NCBI GenBank assembly: GCA_034434335.1
Contig: DAOTZS010000004.1
Coordinates: 1-13,041 of the forward strand
From: DAOTZS01 sp034434335
GTDB taxonomy: Bacteria; Chloroflexota; Anaerolineae; CG2-30-64-16
DNA length: 13,041 nt
Reading direction: 5' to 3'
Shown: positions 1 through 6,382 of the stretch, piece after piece
Layout: every line of letters begins with the position of its first letter
How positions within the stretch are numbered: position 1 is the stretch's first letter
The notes under the pieces: model-generated
Seen by the model: only the letters and a program-made list of their open reading frames with translations
Told to the model about the DNA's origin: nothing
Database searches by the model: none
Made by a program: the position numbers and the translations under genes

Positions 1-26
1 TTGAGGCGCATCGCCCCATCCCCCTA

Positions 27-53
27 CCCCTTCCTCGCTTTGCGGGGAAGGGG
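27..53. repeat. GC-rich hairpin in a gene-free stretch
   Basis: Positions 27-38 and 42-53 form a 12-bp stem around a TTT loop, with one T-G wobble. No run of T follows, so it is not a standard Rho-independent terminator for a gene to the left. It sits in a 489-base stretch where I see no convincing protein-coding gene. The open frame over 1-348 is explained by GC-rich repeats and has no family features. Confidence 0.5.
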
Positions 54-136
54 GATCGAGATTATGAGGGGTATATGCATCAAGTTAAGGAGACCAGGTA
101 GCTGCTCTCTCTTGGGGGGACGAAGACCCTCTTTCA

Positions 137-313
137 GGGATGGTTCAGTTTGCCGGGAAAATTGGTTTACACTTTTTGCGGTCATTAGAATTGTCTCCCA
201 GGGCCCTCACCCCACCTTCTGCTCCCTCCCCTCTCCCGTTCGCCTTCGGCGGCGGGAGAGGGGCTGTGAAGGCCCGAGGGGGCAGAAAGTGTTAACCAAT
301 TTTGAACCATCCC
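137..313. repeat. Fold-back (inverted-repeat) element
   Basis: The outer arms begin with GGGATGGTTCA (137-147) and end with its exact complement (303-313). Pairing continues inward through AAATTGGTT and the run reading ACACTTTTTGC on the left versus its near-complement on the right. The left arm carries about 11 extra bases (roughly 148-158) missing from the right arm. A second GC-rich hairpin is nested inside (228-263). The structure resembles a miniature inverted-repeat element. I see no transposase in the window, and no clear target-site duplication. Confidence 0.6.
228..263. repeat. Nested 11-bp hairpin
   Basis: CCCCTCTCCCG (228-238) pairs perfectly with CGGGAGAGGGG (253-263) around a 14-base loop. 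It lies in the centre of the larger fold-back element. The C/T-rich then G/A-rich layout resembles a type of dispersed repeat that I associate with Chloroflexota genomes; that link is from memory. Confidence 0.6.
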
Positions 314-364
314 GGCCACAATATCACCGGGCAACCTGCTGTAAGTGAGGAAACGATACAGCTT

Positions 365-445
365 GGGCTTGCACTGTGCACGTCTTCTGGATCACCCGGG
401 CAAAGGACCTGGTACGGAGGGCGGCCGCCAGGCTGCAAGCCCTGG
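365..445 (+). promoter_or_regulatory. Possible structured leader RNA of lgt
   Basis: GGGCTTGCA (365-373) is perfectly complementary to TGCAAGCCC (434-442), so a 9-bp stem could close about 60 bases. Inside it CCTGG (408-412) can pair with CCAGG (428-432). The same CCAGG can instead pair with CCTGG (441-445), which would break both other helices. The two folds exclude each other, as in an attenuator or riboswitch. A further 5-bp hairpin (457-461 with 469-473) sits just before the lgt ribosome binding site. I recognise no known riboswitch class and see no promoter nearby, so this rests on base pairing alone. Confidence 0.3.
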
Positions 446-489
446 AAAACTAACGACAGCCCGCATCTGGCTGGCGCAAGGAGCAAAGG

Positions 490-1410
490 ATGAACCCCGT
501 TCTGCTCAAACTCGGTCCTTTTCAAGTCCACTGGTATGGCGTGCTGATCGTGGTTGGGGCGCTGTTGGCGGCCTGGCTGGCCACCAAGGAGGCGGCACGC
601 CATGGCGAAAACCCCGATCATGCCTGGAATCTGCTCACCTGGTGCCTGATCTTCGGCATTATCGGCGCGCGGCTGTATCATGTCTTCTCGACCCCCACCG
701 GCAACTTCGCCGGCTGGGCTTACTACCGCGAACACCCCATCGAGATCATCGCTTTCTGGCGTGGGGGGTTCCGCGGGCTGGGGATCTATGGCGCGGTGGC
801 CGGCGGGGTGCTGGCCGTTTGGCTCTATACCCGGCTGGCCAGGATCAGCTTCTTGCGTTGGCTTGACTTCACCGCGCCGGGGTTGATCCTGGCCCAGGCC
901 ATCGGTCGGATGGGCAACCGGATCAATCAAGAGCTCTATGGCCCGCCGACCGACCTCCCCTGGGCCTTTCACATCAACCCGGTGTACCCCTGTCAGGAGC
1001 CGGCCGGTTCACCTATGGCCTGTGGTCTGCCCGACCGGCTGACCGAGGCGGCGCGGCAGTGGTATGCCACGCACGGCTTCCACCCCACCTTCTATTACGA
1101 GGCGCTCTGGAACGTCATCGGCTTCGCGCTGCTGTGGATAGCAGGTCGGCGCTTCAAGGGGTGGTTGCGGGATGGTGATATCTTCTTGTTCTACCTGATC
1201 TGGTATCCGGCGGGGCGGTTTTGGGTGGAGATGTTCCGGCCGGATGCCTGGCGCATCGGCAGCCTGGCCACCGCGCAGTGGATCGCGATTGGTTGCATCA
1301 TCCTGGCTGTGGCCGGGCTGTTCGTCAACCACCGTCGGCCGCGGCCGGCCGAGGTGGGCGGGTCAGCCGCAGAGCCGCCTGCTCAGAGCCCGGCCCAGGA
1401 AGGTTCCTGA
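490..1410 (+). CDS. lgt: Prolipoprotein diacylglyceryl transferase (Lgt)
   Basis: Lgt moves a diacylglyceryl group from phosphatidylglycerol to the lipobox cysteine of prolipoproteins, the first step of lipoprotein maturation, in the cytoplasmic membrane. The 306-residue product has several hydrophobic helices and the family signature: HWYG (14-17), GRMGNRINQELYG (139-151), HPTFYYE (198-204) and WYPAGRFWVEMFR (238-250). Measured against E. coli Lgt as I recall it, the counterparts of Y26, R143, N146, E151, G154, Y235, R239 and E243 are all present. The counterpart of H103 is Tyr100. The tail after residue 280 is low in complexity and rich in Pro, Ala and Glu. The ATG has AAGGAG six bases upstream. 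The gene stands alone, with repeat-rich gaps on both sides. Confidence 0.96.
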   Translation: MNPVLLKLGPFQVHWYGVLIVVGALLAAWLATKEAARHGENPDHAWNLLTWCLIFGIIGARLYHVFSTPTGNFAGWAYYREHPIEIIAFWRGGFRGLGIYGAVAGGVLAVWLYTRLARISFLRWLDFTAPGLILAQAIGRMGNRINQELYGPPTDLPWAFHINPVYPCQEPAGSPMACGLPDRLTEAARQWYATHGFHPTFYYEALWNVIGFALLWIAGRRFKGWLRDGDIFLFYLIWYPAGRFWVEMFRPDAWRIGSLATAQWIAIGCIILAVAGLFVNHRRPRPAEVGGSAAEPPAQSPAQEGS

Positions 1411-1467
1411 ACCTGCTTGGTGGAAGCTTCTCGCTTCAGCCATGCCGAGCGAGACCCGTAATCTCCT

Positions 1468-1542
1468 GTTCGTAGTAAGCCACGCAGCGTAGCGGAGTGG
1501 CGTCGGACGGCACTCCACTTCGTTACGTGCCTTACTACGAAC
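1468..1542. repeat. CGTAGT-type fold-back element, copy 1
   Basis: The arms of about 34 bp start with GTTCGTAGTAAG and end with CTTACTACGAAC. They pair with about seven mismatches around a very short loop. The element fills most of the gap between lgt and the next gene, ending 24 bases before that gene's start codon. The same terminal sequence and inner AGGCACG and GGAGTG blocks recur at 5847-5954, and the terminal TTCGTAGTA also recurs at 2901-2964. Confidence 0.7.
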
Positions 1543-1566
1543 ATATCATACCGAGGAGGTTTTCAC

Positions 1567-2685
1567 ATGACAGCCACAGGATCGTCCGCGGAGCGCCGCC
1601 GGCTGGCCGCGACATACGCGGCCGGGGTGGCAGCTTTGCTGGAGCCGCCGGCCGTGCGAGGGGTGAGCCGTGCTGCGCCGGCGCGGCGGGCCGCTCGCCT
1701 TCTGGCCACTTCTCAGGCCCTGAAAACAGCCGCCGAGACAACTCTGAAGACCAGCGATGACCCTTTCGAGCGGGCTGAGGCCGAGGTGCAACTGCTGGCC
1801 GGCGCTGTCCTCGACCTCACCGTGGCCAGCCAGCTCACCCCGCTGCCGGCTGCCGTGCCCGAAGGCCGAGCTGCCGTACGTGCGCTGTTTCCCACCCCAG
1901 CAGATTTGGCCGGGCTACGCGCGCTGATCAGCGCGCCCGATGCCTACCTGGTGGGCGCCCTGGCCGGAAGGGGAGTGCGCGCCATAGGGGAGGCCAGGGC
2001 TGATGCGTCGGCAGCAGTCCACGCCGCCCTGGAGGAGATCAAGGCCAATGTGGTCACTGCCGGTGGGCACGTTGTAGAGGGCCTGCTGATGCTGGATGCC
2101 GCTCTGCTCAAAGAGGCGCTGGTGACCGTCGGTGGGGAGCTGCTGGAGAAGCTGGGCGTGGATGTCAAAGGGATCAGCCGGCGGGTCATTGACTTTGTCA
2201 TGGCCGCCAATGACAAGATCATTGCCCTGCTGGGGATCAATGCGCTGGATAAAGCGCGTGAGCAGCTCAACGCCTGGCTGGAAGAGTTGAAAGCAGGCAC
2301 CCTCTTTCCCCAATTGGTAGACAAGCTGTTGGGCACAGCCGCCATCGCCGGCGAGGTGGATGCCTGGATCTCAGCTTACCGGGCTGAGGAGGCCGTGTTG
2401 TGGATGGTGCAGGACGAGGTTACCCAACTGGCAGGCCGCTTCGCAGCCAAGGCCAGCGTGGCCGACAAGATCACCACCGTTCTGGCGCTGGTTAAACTGG
2501 CACCGCCCCTGGCTACACCCGCCGGCCGTCTGGCTGTAGCCGGCACCTATCTGGGCTTGCTGGCCTACCTGATTGGCTCTGGCTACGACCACGTTGACTC
2601 TGACCGCATTCAACTGTTGGATTGGGTAGAAGGGGTGCGCGGGGTCGCCAGGCGCCTGCTGGCCCCGGATCAGCCTCCAGCCTGA
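1567..2685 (+). CDS. Hypothetical protein, Ala/Leu-rich and helical
   Basis: I do not recognise this 372-residue protein. It is rich in Ala, Leu, Val and Glu, has almost no Cys, and looks helical throughout. There is no N-terminal signal peptide. Residues 155-240 look like long amphipathic helices. Residues 319-338 form the only strongly hydrophobic segment and lead into a polar block, GSGYDHVDSD (337-346), then a basic C-terminal helix. It could be a soluble helical bundle or a protein tethered by one late membrane helix. It has a strong ribosome binding site (AGGAGGT, six bases before the ATG) and a terminator 9 bases after its stop, so it looks like a single-gene unit. Neighbours (lgt, copZ) give no hint of function. 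The coding call itself is firm: long frame, GC-rich codons, good signals. Confidence 0.85.
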   Translation: MTATGSSAERRRLAATYAAGVAALLEPPAVRGVSRAAPARRAARLLATSQALKTAAETTLKTSDDPFERAEAEVQLLAGAVLDLTVASQLTPLPAAVPEGRAAVRALFPTPADLAGLRALISAPDAYLVGALAGRGVRAIGEARADASAAVHAALEEIKANVVTAGGHVVEGLLMLDAALLKEALVTVGGELLEKLGVDVKGISRRVIDFVMAANDKIIALLGINALDKAREQLNAWLEELKAGTLFPQLVDKLLGTAAIAGEVDAWISAYRAEEAVLWMVQDEVTQLAGRFAAKASVADKITTVLALVKLAPPLATPAGRLAVAGTYLGLLAYLIGSGYDHVDSDRIQLLDWVEGVRGVARRLLAPDQPPA

Positions 2686-2693
2686 GCTGGCAG

Positions 2694-2730
2694 GGGACCA
2701 GGTCTGGCTGATCTGGTCTCTTGTCTTTTT
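2694..2730 (+). terminator. Rho-independent terminator
   Basis: GGGGACCAGGTC-type left arm (from 2694) pairs with GATCTGGTCTC (2710-2720) in an 11-bp stem with two G-T wobbles and a 5-base loop. The T-rich run TTGTCTTTTT follows at once. It begins 9 bases after the stop of the 372-residue protein gene and separates it from the copper genes. Confidence 0.75.
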
Positions 2731-2900
2731 GGGGGTCTGTGTACCGTGCTTGAGCTTTTGCTAACGGTATCAGGCTCGGCAACCCAGCTTACGGAAAGAC
2801 TGTTTGGAAAGGTTGTACTCTAACTACGGATCTGGACTCTGGCGAATTCTGGGGATACCCGCATCTTGGGCTCGGCAACCTGAGGAGCACGAGATGCAGG
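2731..2900. other. Intergenic gap before copZ with a short direct repeat
   Basis: No gene is visible here. GGCTCGGCAACC occurs twice in direct orientation, at 2773-2784 and 2869-2880. I searched for a copper-responsive operator (CsoR, CueR or CopY type) and a sigma-70 promoter and found neither convincingly. The promoter for copZ-copA should lie here or inside the fold-back repeat that follows. Confidence 0.4.
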
Positions 2901-2964
2901 CTTCGTAGTAGCGACTTTAGTCGCTTTCGGCGCGTCCTGAACGACTAAAGTCGTTACTACGAAG
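2901..2964. repeat. CGTAGT-type fold-back element, copy 2
   Basis: The left arm (2901-2923) starts CTTCGTAGTAGCGACTTTAG and the right arm (2942-2964) is its complement over 23 bp with a single mismatch. The spacer is 18 bases. The inner part of each arm is itself a palindrome (GCGACTTTAGTCGC on the left). The outer TTCGTAGTA matches the other two elements, while the inner arm differs, so this is a distinct subtype. It lies 38 bases before copZ and would be within or close to its leader. Confidence 0.75.
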
Positions 2965-3002
2965 AAAATCGCCAGTGTCCAGTATGGATCAAGGAGGTAC
3001 AC

Positions 3003-3212
3003 ATGTCGTATACAGTCACTCTGAGCATTCCCAACATCTCTTGTCGTCATTGCATCATGACCATCGCCCGCGAGACCAGAGAGTTGCCGGGGGTTATCCG
3101 GGTGGAAGGGGATGTTGAGGCGAAGGCTGTCACCTTCACCCTGGAGGATGAGCGCTCTCTGGCGGGGGTCAAACGTACGTTGGTTGAGATCGGCTACCCT
3201 GCCGCCAACTGA
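3003..3212 (+). CDS. copZ: CopZ-like copper chaperone, single HMA domain
   Basis: The 69-residue protein is a single heavy-metal-associated (HMA) domain. Its metal site is CRHC (Cys14, Cys17), preceded by Asn-Ile-Ser instead of the common Gly-Met-Thr. The rest follows the beta-alpha-beta-beta-alpha-beta pattern, ending VEIGYPAAN. Proteins of this family carry Cu(I) in the cytoplasm and hand it to a CopA-type ATPase. The next gene encodes such an ATPase only 15 bases downstream, which supports copper rather than another metal. A very strong ribosome binding site (AAGGAGGT, 2991-2998) fixes the ATG start. The two genes probably form one operon. No CsoR- or CueR-type regulator gene is present in the window. 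Confidence 0.88.
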   Translation: MSYTVTLSIPNISCRHCIMTIARETRELPGVIRVEGDVEAKAVTFTLEDERSLAGVKRTLVEIGYPAAN

Positions 3213-3227
3213 GATGGCGTGTCAGCT

Positions 3228-5792
3228 ATGAGCCAGGTTACCCACATCACCCTGCCTGTTACAGGTATGACGTGCGCCAACTGCGCGGCGACCATTGAGC
3301 GCAACCTGAAGAAGGTGCCAGGGGTCAGCGAGGCAGTGGTCAACTACGCAGCAGAGAAGGCCAGCATCACGTTCGACCCAACCCTGGCCAGCGAAGGTCA
3401 GATGCGCGCTTTGATCGCCGAGCTGGGCTATGGTGTCGCCACTGGCAGGCTCGAGTTGCCCATCACCGGCATGACCTGCGCCAACTGCGCGGCGACGATT
3501 GAGCGCCATCTCAAGAAGATGCCGGGCGTGGTGAGCGCGACGGTTAACCTGGCTACCGAGCGCGCGACCATCGAGTTTGTCCCTACCCTGGTCAACTATG
3601 CTGATCTGAAGCGTAAGGTTGAAGAGCTCGGCTATGGGGTGCTGGAGCGGAGCGGGTCGGGCGAACTGGCCGATGTCGAGGCTCAGGCGCGCGAGCGGGA
3701 AATAGCGCAGCAAAGACATCGGCTGTGGATAGGGGTGGCCTTTACACTGCCCATTTTTGTGCTGGCCATGGCAATGATGGCGGGGGTGCTTCCCCATGCC
3801 ACCTGGCTGAATTGGGTGCTCTTCGCCCTGGCGACCCCGGTCCAGTTCTATGTGGGCTGGCACTACTATGTTGGCGCTTACAAGGCGTTGAAGAACGGCA
3901 GCGCTAATATGGACGTGCTGATCGCCATGGGGTCGTCCGCGGCTTACTTCTACAGCGTGGCCGTGTTGCTCTTCCCGCGGCTGGGCCATGTGGTCTACTT
4001 TGAGACCTCGGCCCTCATTATCACCCTGATCAGGGTGGGCAAGTACCTGGAGGCTGTGGCGCGCGGCCGTACCAGCGCGGCCATCAAGGCGCTGATGGGC
4101 TTGCGGCCTAAGACAGCGCGCGTTGTGCGGGGCGAGGCCGAAGTAGATGTGCCCGTCGAGGAAGTGCAGGTGGGCGATATCCTGATCGTCCGGCCCGGGG
4201 AGAAGATCCCGGTGGACGGGGTGGTGCTGGACGGCCATTCGGCTGTGGATGAAGCAATGCTGACCGGCGAGAGCATGCCTGTGGAGAAGCGCCCTGGTGA
4301 CGAGGTGATCGGTGCCACGCTCAACCGCTCGGGCCTGCTGCGTGTCCAGGCTACGCGGGTGGGCGCAGAGACTGCCCTGGCCCAGATCATCCGCCTGGTG
4401 GAAGAGGCCCAGGGCTCCAAGGCTCCCATCCAGGCCCTGGCCGATCGCGTGGCGGGTGTTTTCGTGCCGGTCGTTATCGGTATCGCGCTGCTGACTTTTC
4501 TCGGCTGGTACTTTGTTGCCAGGGCCGGCCTGACGACGGCGATGGTCAATATGGTGGCCGTGTTGGTGATCGCCTGCCCCTGCGCGCTGGGGCTGGCGAC
4601 GCCGACAGCGATCATGGTGGGCACAGGGAAGGGGGCTCAACACGGCATCCTCTTCCGTAGTTCCGAGGCCTTGGAGCGGCTGGAGCAGGCGCAAGTGGTG
4701 GTGCTGGACAAGACCGGTACGATCACGCAGGGGAAGCCGGCCGTGACAGACATAGTGCTCCCCCCAGGGACGTCTGAAGGACCCACTGGGCCGGCTTCCT
4801 CGCCCACCGCGCTTTCGCCGGACGAATTCCTGCGCCTGGCTGCCGCGGCCGAGCGCGGGTCAGAGCATCCGCTGGGGCAGGCCATTGTGACCGCAGCCGA
4901 GGCGCGAGGCCTGGTTTTGCCTCAGCCTGAGACATTCGAGGCCATCGCCGGCCATGGCATTCGGGCGCGCGTGGACGGCCATGAGGTGCTGCTCGGTACC
5001 TCGCGTTGGATCCTGGGCCAGGGCGTGGGGCTGGATAGCTCTCGGCAAGCGGCTTCTGGAGCCCAGACAGGGGGACAGCCGACAGAGGGCGAACCCTGGC
5101 TATTGGCGGCTGTTGAGCGATTGCAGGCCGAAGGCAAGACGGTGATCCTGGGCGCCGTAGACGGCCACCTGGTGGGAGTCATCGGGGTGGCCGATACGGT
5201 CAAAGAGGGCTCGGCCGAGGCTGTTGCCGGCCTCAAGCGCCATGGCCTGAAGGTGGTCATGCTGACCGGCGATAACCGTTCCACGGCCGAGGCGATTGCC
5301 AGGCAGGTGGGCATAGAACATGTTCTGGCCGAGGTGCTGCCAGGGGATAAGGCGGCCCAGGTTAAGGCGCTGCAGGAGTCGGGGGTAGAAGGTCAGTCTG
5401 GCCAGGGAGCTGGGGGCAAGAGACGCGCCTCGACCGTGGTCGCCATGGTGGGAGATGGGATCAACGACGCGCCGGCCCTGGCCCAGGCAGACGTGGGGAT
5501 TGCCATCGGCACGGGCACCGACGTGGCCATGGAGACTGCCGGCGTCACGTTGATGAGCGGGGACCTGCGGGGGGTGAGCCGGGCAATTGCCCTCAGCCGG
5601 GGCACCATGCGCACCATCAGGCAGAACCTGTTTTGGGCGTTTTTCTACAACGTGCTGCTCATCCCCGTGGCTGCGGCAGGGCTCTTGCACAATGCGCCCT
5701 GGCTGGCCGCGGCGGCCATGGCCTTCTCCTCCATCTTTGTGGTGACCAATTCGCTGCGCCTGCGCGGCTTGCGGCTGGGGGAAGTAAGCTAA
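3228..5792 (+). CDS. copA: Copper-exporting P1B-1 ATPase (CopA type)
   Basis: This membrane pump uses ATP to move Cu(I) out of the cytoplasm. Residues counted from the ATG at 3228 (854 in all): two N-terminal HMA domains with GMTCANC motifs (Cys16/Cys19 and Cys84/Cys87), an actuator loop with TGES (346-349), the membrane metal site CPC (450-452), the phosphorylation site DKTGT (Asp494), an HP motif in the nucleotide domain (His547), GDGIND (742-747), then YN in helix 7 and MxxSS in helix 8. CPC, YN and MxxSS together mark the Cu(I) subgroup P1B-1. Low-complexity Gly/Pro/Ser/Gln inserts occur near 512-533, 602-623 and 719-737. A GTG at 3219 could add three residues; neither start has a strong ribosome binding site, so coupling to copZ translation is likely. 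Confidence 0.96.
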   Translation: MSQVTHITLPVTGMTCANCAATIERNLKKVPGVSEAVVNYAAEKASITFDPTLASEGQMRALIAELGYGVATGRLELPITGMTCANCAATIERHLKKMPGVVSATVNLATERATIEFVPTLVNYADLKRKVEELGYGVLERSGSGELADVEAQAREREIAQQRHRLWIGVAFTLPIFVLAMAMMAGVLPHATWLNWVLFALATPVQFYVGWHYYVGAYKALKNGSANMDVLIAMGSSAAYFYSVAVLLFPRLGHVVYFETSALIITLIRVGKYLEAVARGRTSAAIKALMGLRPKTARVVRGEAEVDVPVEEVQVGDILIVRPGEKIPVDGVVLDGHSAVDEAMLTGESMPVEKRPGDEVIGATLNRSGLLRVQATRVGAETALAQIIRLVEEAQGSKAPIQALADRVAGVFVPVVIGIALLTFLGWYFVARAGLTTAMVNMVAVLVIACPCALGLATPTAIMVGTGKGAQHGILFRSSEALERLEQAQVVVLDKTGTITQGKPAVTDIVLPPGTSEGPTGPASSPTALSPDEFLRLAAAAERGSEHPLGQAIVTAAEARGLVLPQPETFEAIAGHGIRARVDGHEVLLGTSRWILGQGVGLDSSRQAASGAQTGGQPTEGEPWLLAAVERLQAEGKTVILGAVDGHLVGVIGVADTVKEGSAEAVAGLKRHGLKVVMLTGDNRSTAEAIARQVGIEHVLAEVLPGDKAAQVKALQESGVEGQSGQGAGGKRRASTVVAMVGDGINDAPALAQADVGIAIGTGTDVAMETAGVTLMSGDLRGVSRAIALSRGTMRTIRQNLFWAFFYNVLLIPVAAAGLLHNAPWLAAAAMAFSSIFVVTNSLRLRGLRLGEVS

Positions 5793-5846
5793 GGGCTTTG
5801 GCCCCAGAGCCGGGGCCTGCAGGGTGTGTCCCAATTTTGTCGGGCC

Positions 5847-5954
5847 GTTCGTAGTCAGGCACGGAGCGCCAGCGGAGTGCCGTTCTCCAGGCCTTTTGGA
5901 CGCCAGTACGGGCGAGGCATGCCTCGCCCGTTCGCTTCGTGGCTCACTACGAGC
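5847..5954. repeat. CGTAGT-type fold-back element, copy 3, with a 24-bp palindrome
   Basis: The left arm starts GTTCGTAGTCAGGCACGGAG (5847) and the right arm ends CGTGGCTCACTACGAGC (5954), its imperfect complement. Between the arms, 5908-5931 is a perfect 24-bp palindrome whose left half is ACGGGCGAGGCA. The arms share the AGGCACG and GGAGTGCCGT blocks with the copy at 1468-1542. It lies in the 590-base gap after copA, which is otherwise gene-free. Confidence 0.65.
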
Positions 5955-6034
5955 CTTTTCATCAGATATAAAGAATGGATAAGCCCTGGCTGCTGGGATG
6001 TTTGTGAATGTCGGCCCGGCCGCTTGCGCTGCAC

Positions 6035-6087
6035 CTATAGCGCAGGCGGTCAGCCTGCGAATACAGGCCTGGCGGCCTGCGCTACAG
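6035..6087. repeat. Inverted repeat built on a TAGCGCAGGC arm
   Basis: The left arm starts CTATAGCGCAGGC (6035) and the right arm ends GCCTGCGCTACAG (6087). About 24 bp pair on each side with a few mismatches. The two halves also read as related GCGCAGGC/GCCTGCG units. Its sequence is unrelated to the CGTAGT elements, so it represents another repeat family in the same gap. Confidence 0.6.
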
Positions 6088-6149
6088 TTGCCGGTTGTGT
6101 CCGGACCAAGTTCCCGACGATTTTAGGACACACCTGGTCTGCATTTTCG

Positions 6150-6178
6150 TTGACAGGCAATGTCTTGGGTGATATACT
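6150..6178 (+). promoter_or_regulatory. Near-consensus sigma-70 promoter of the ccm operon
   Basis: TTGACA (6150-6155) is a perfect -35 box and TATACT (6173-6178) a near-perfect -10 box, exactly 17 bases apart. TG at 6170-6171 also gives an extended -10. Transcription should start near 6185. The only gene downstream on this strand is ccmE at 6383, so this is the likely promoter of the cytochrome c operon, with a leader of about 200 bases that contains the hairpin repeat. Confidence 0.8.
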
Positions 6179-6189
6179 CTCGGTAACTG

Positions 6190-6368
6190 TTCAGGCCGAT
6201 TGAAATCGCCCTCCCTGAGCACTTCGTGCCAGGCCTCGCCCCGAAGGGCTCGGCCCGAGGGGTGTCGGCCTCCGCCGACACTTTTCATATGTGCATCACC
6301 AGAGAGGTCGGCGCAGGCCGACCTCTGGCCGCAGGCCCCAAAAGGGTGACTTCCAGTCACCGCCTGAA
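6190..6368. repeat. Modular hairpin repeat, copy A (ccmE leader)
   Basis: The element starts TTCAGGC and ends GCCTGAA. Inside are consecutive hairpins: GTGTCGGC/GCCGACAC (6262-6281, 8 bp), a perfect 10-bp stem with a GCAG loop (6303-6326) and GGTGACT/AGTCACC (6345-6361, 7 bp). A second copy lies at 12705-12865 with the same blocks in the same order but with modules gained or lost. Copy A ends five bases before the ccmE ribosome binding site and begins about five bases after the predicted transcription start, so it makes up most of the ccmE leader RNA. Confidence 0.8.
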
Positions 6369-6382
6369 TACAGGGAGGCAAA

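Noticed and set aside
166..193. TTTACA followed by TAGAAT as a promoter for lgt
   Set aside because: The spacing is only about 14 bases and both boxes lie in and beside the arm of a fold-back repeat.
1..348. Open frame of 115 codons at the left edge
   Set aside because: It overlaps two palindromic repeats, has no family features and its composition reflects the repeats.
365..442. tRNA-like span closed by GGGCTTGCA and its complement
   Set aside because: The length is near that of a tRNA, but there is no GGTTCRA-type T-arm and the closing stem is 9 bp rather than 7.
2851..2862. GGGGATACCCGC as a possible CsoR-type copper operator upstream of copZ
   Set aside because: It is short, lacks the extended G-tract/C-tract palindrome of CsoR sites and is not paired with a promoter.
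3222..4694. 490-codon reverse-strand frame
   Set aside because: It is antisense to the well-supported copA gene, is rich in His/Gln/Arg as expected for the opposite strand of GC-rich coding DNA, and has no domain pattern.
5800..5817. GGCCCC/GGGGCC hairpin as a terminator after copA
   Set aside because: The 6-bp stem is plausible but no T-run follows, so termination here is not supported.
5826..6203. 125-codon frame in the gap after copA
   Set aside because: It is composed of two fold-back repeats and the ccm promoter, with no coding features.
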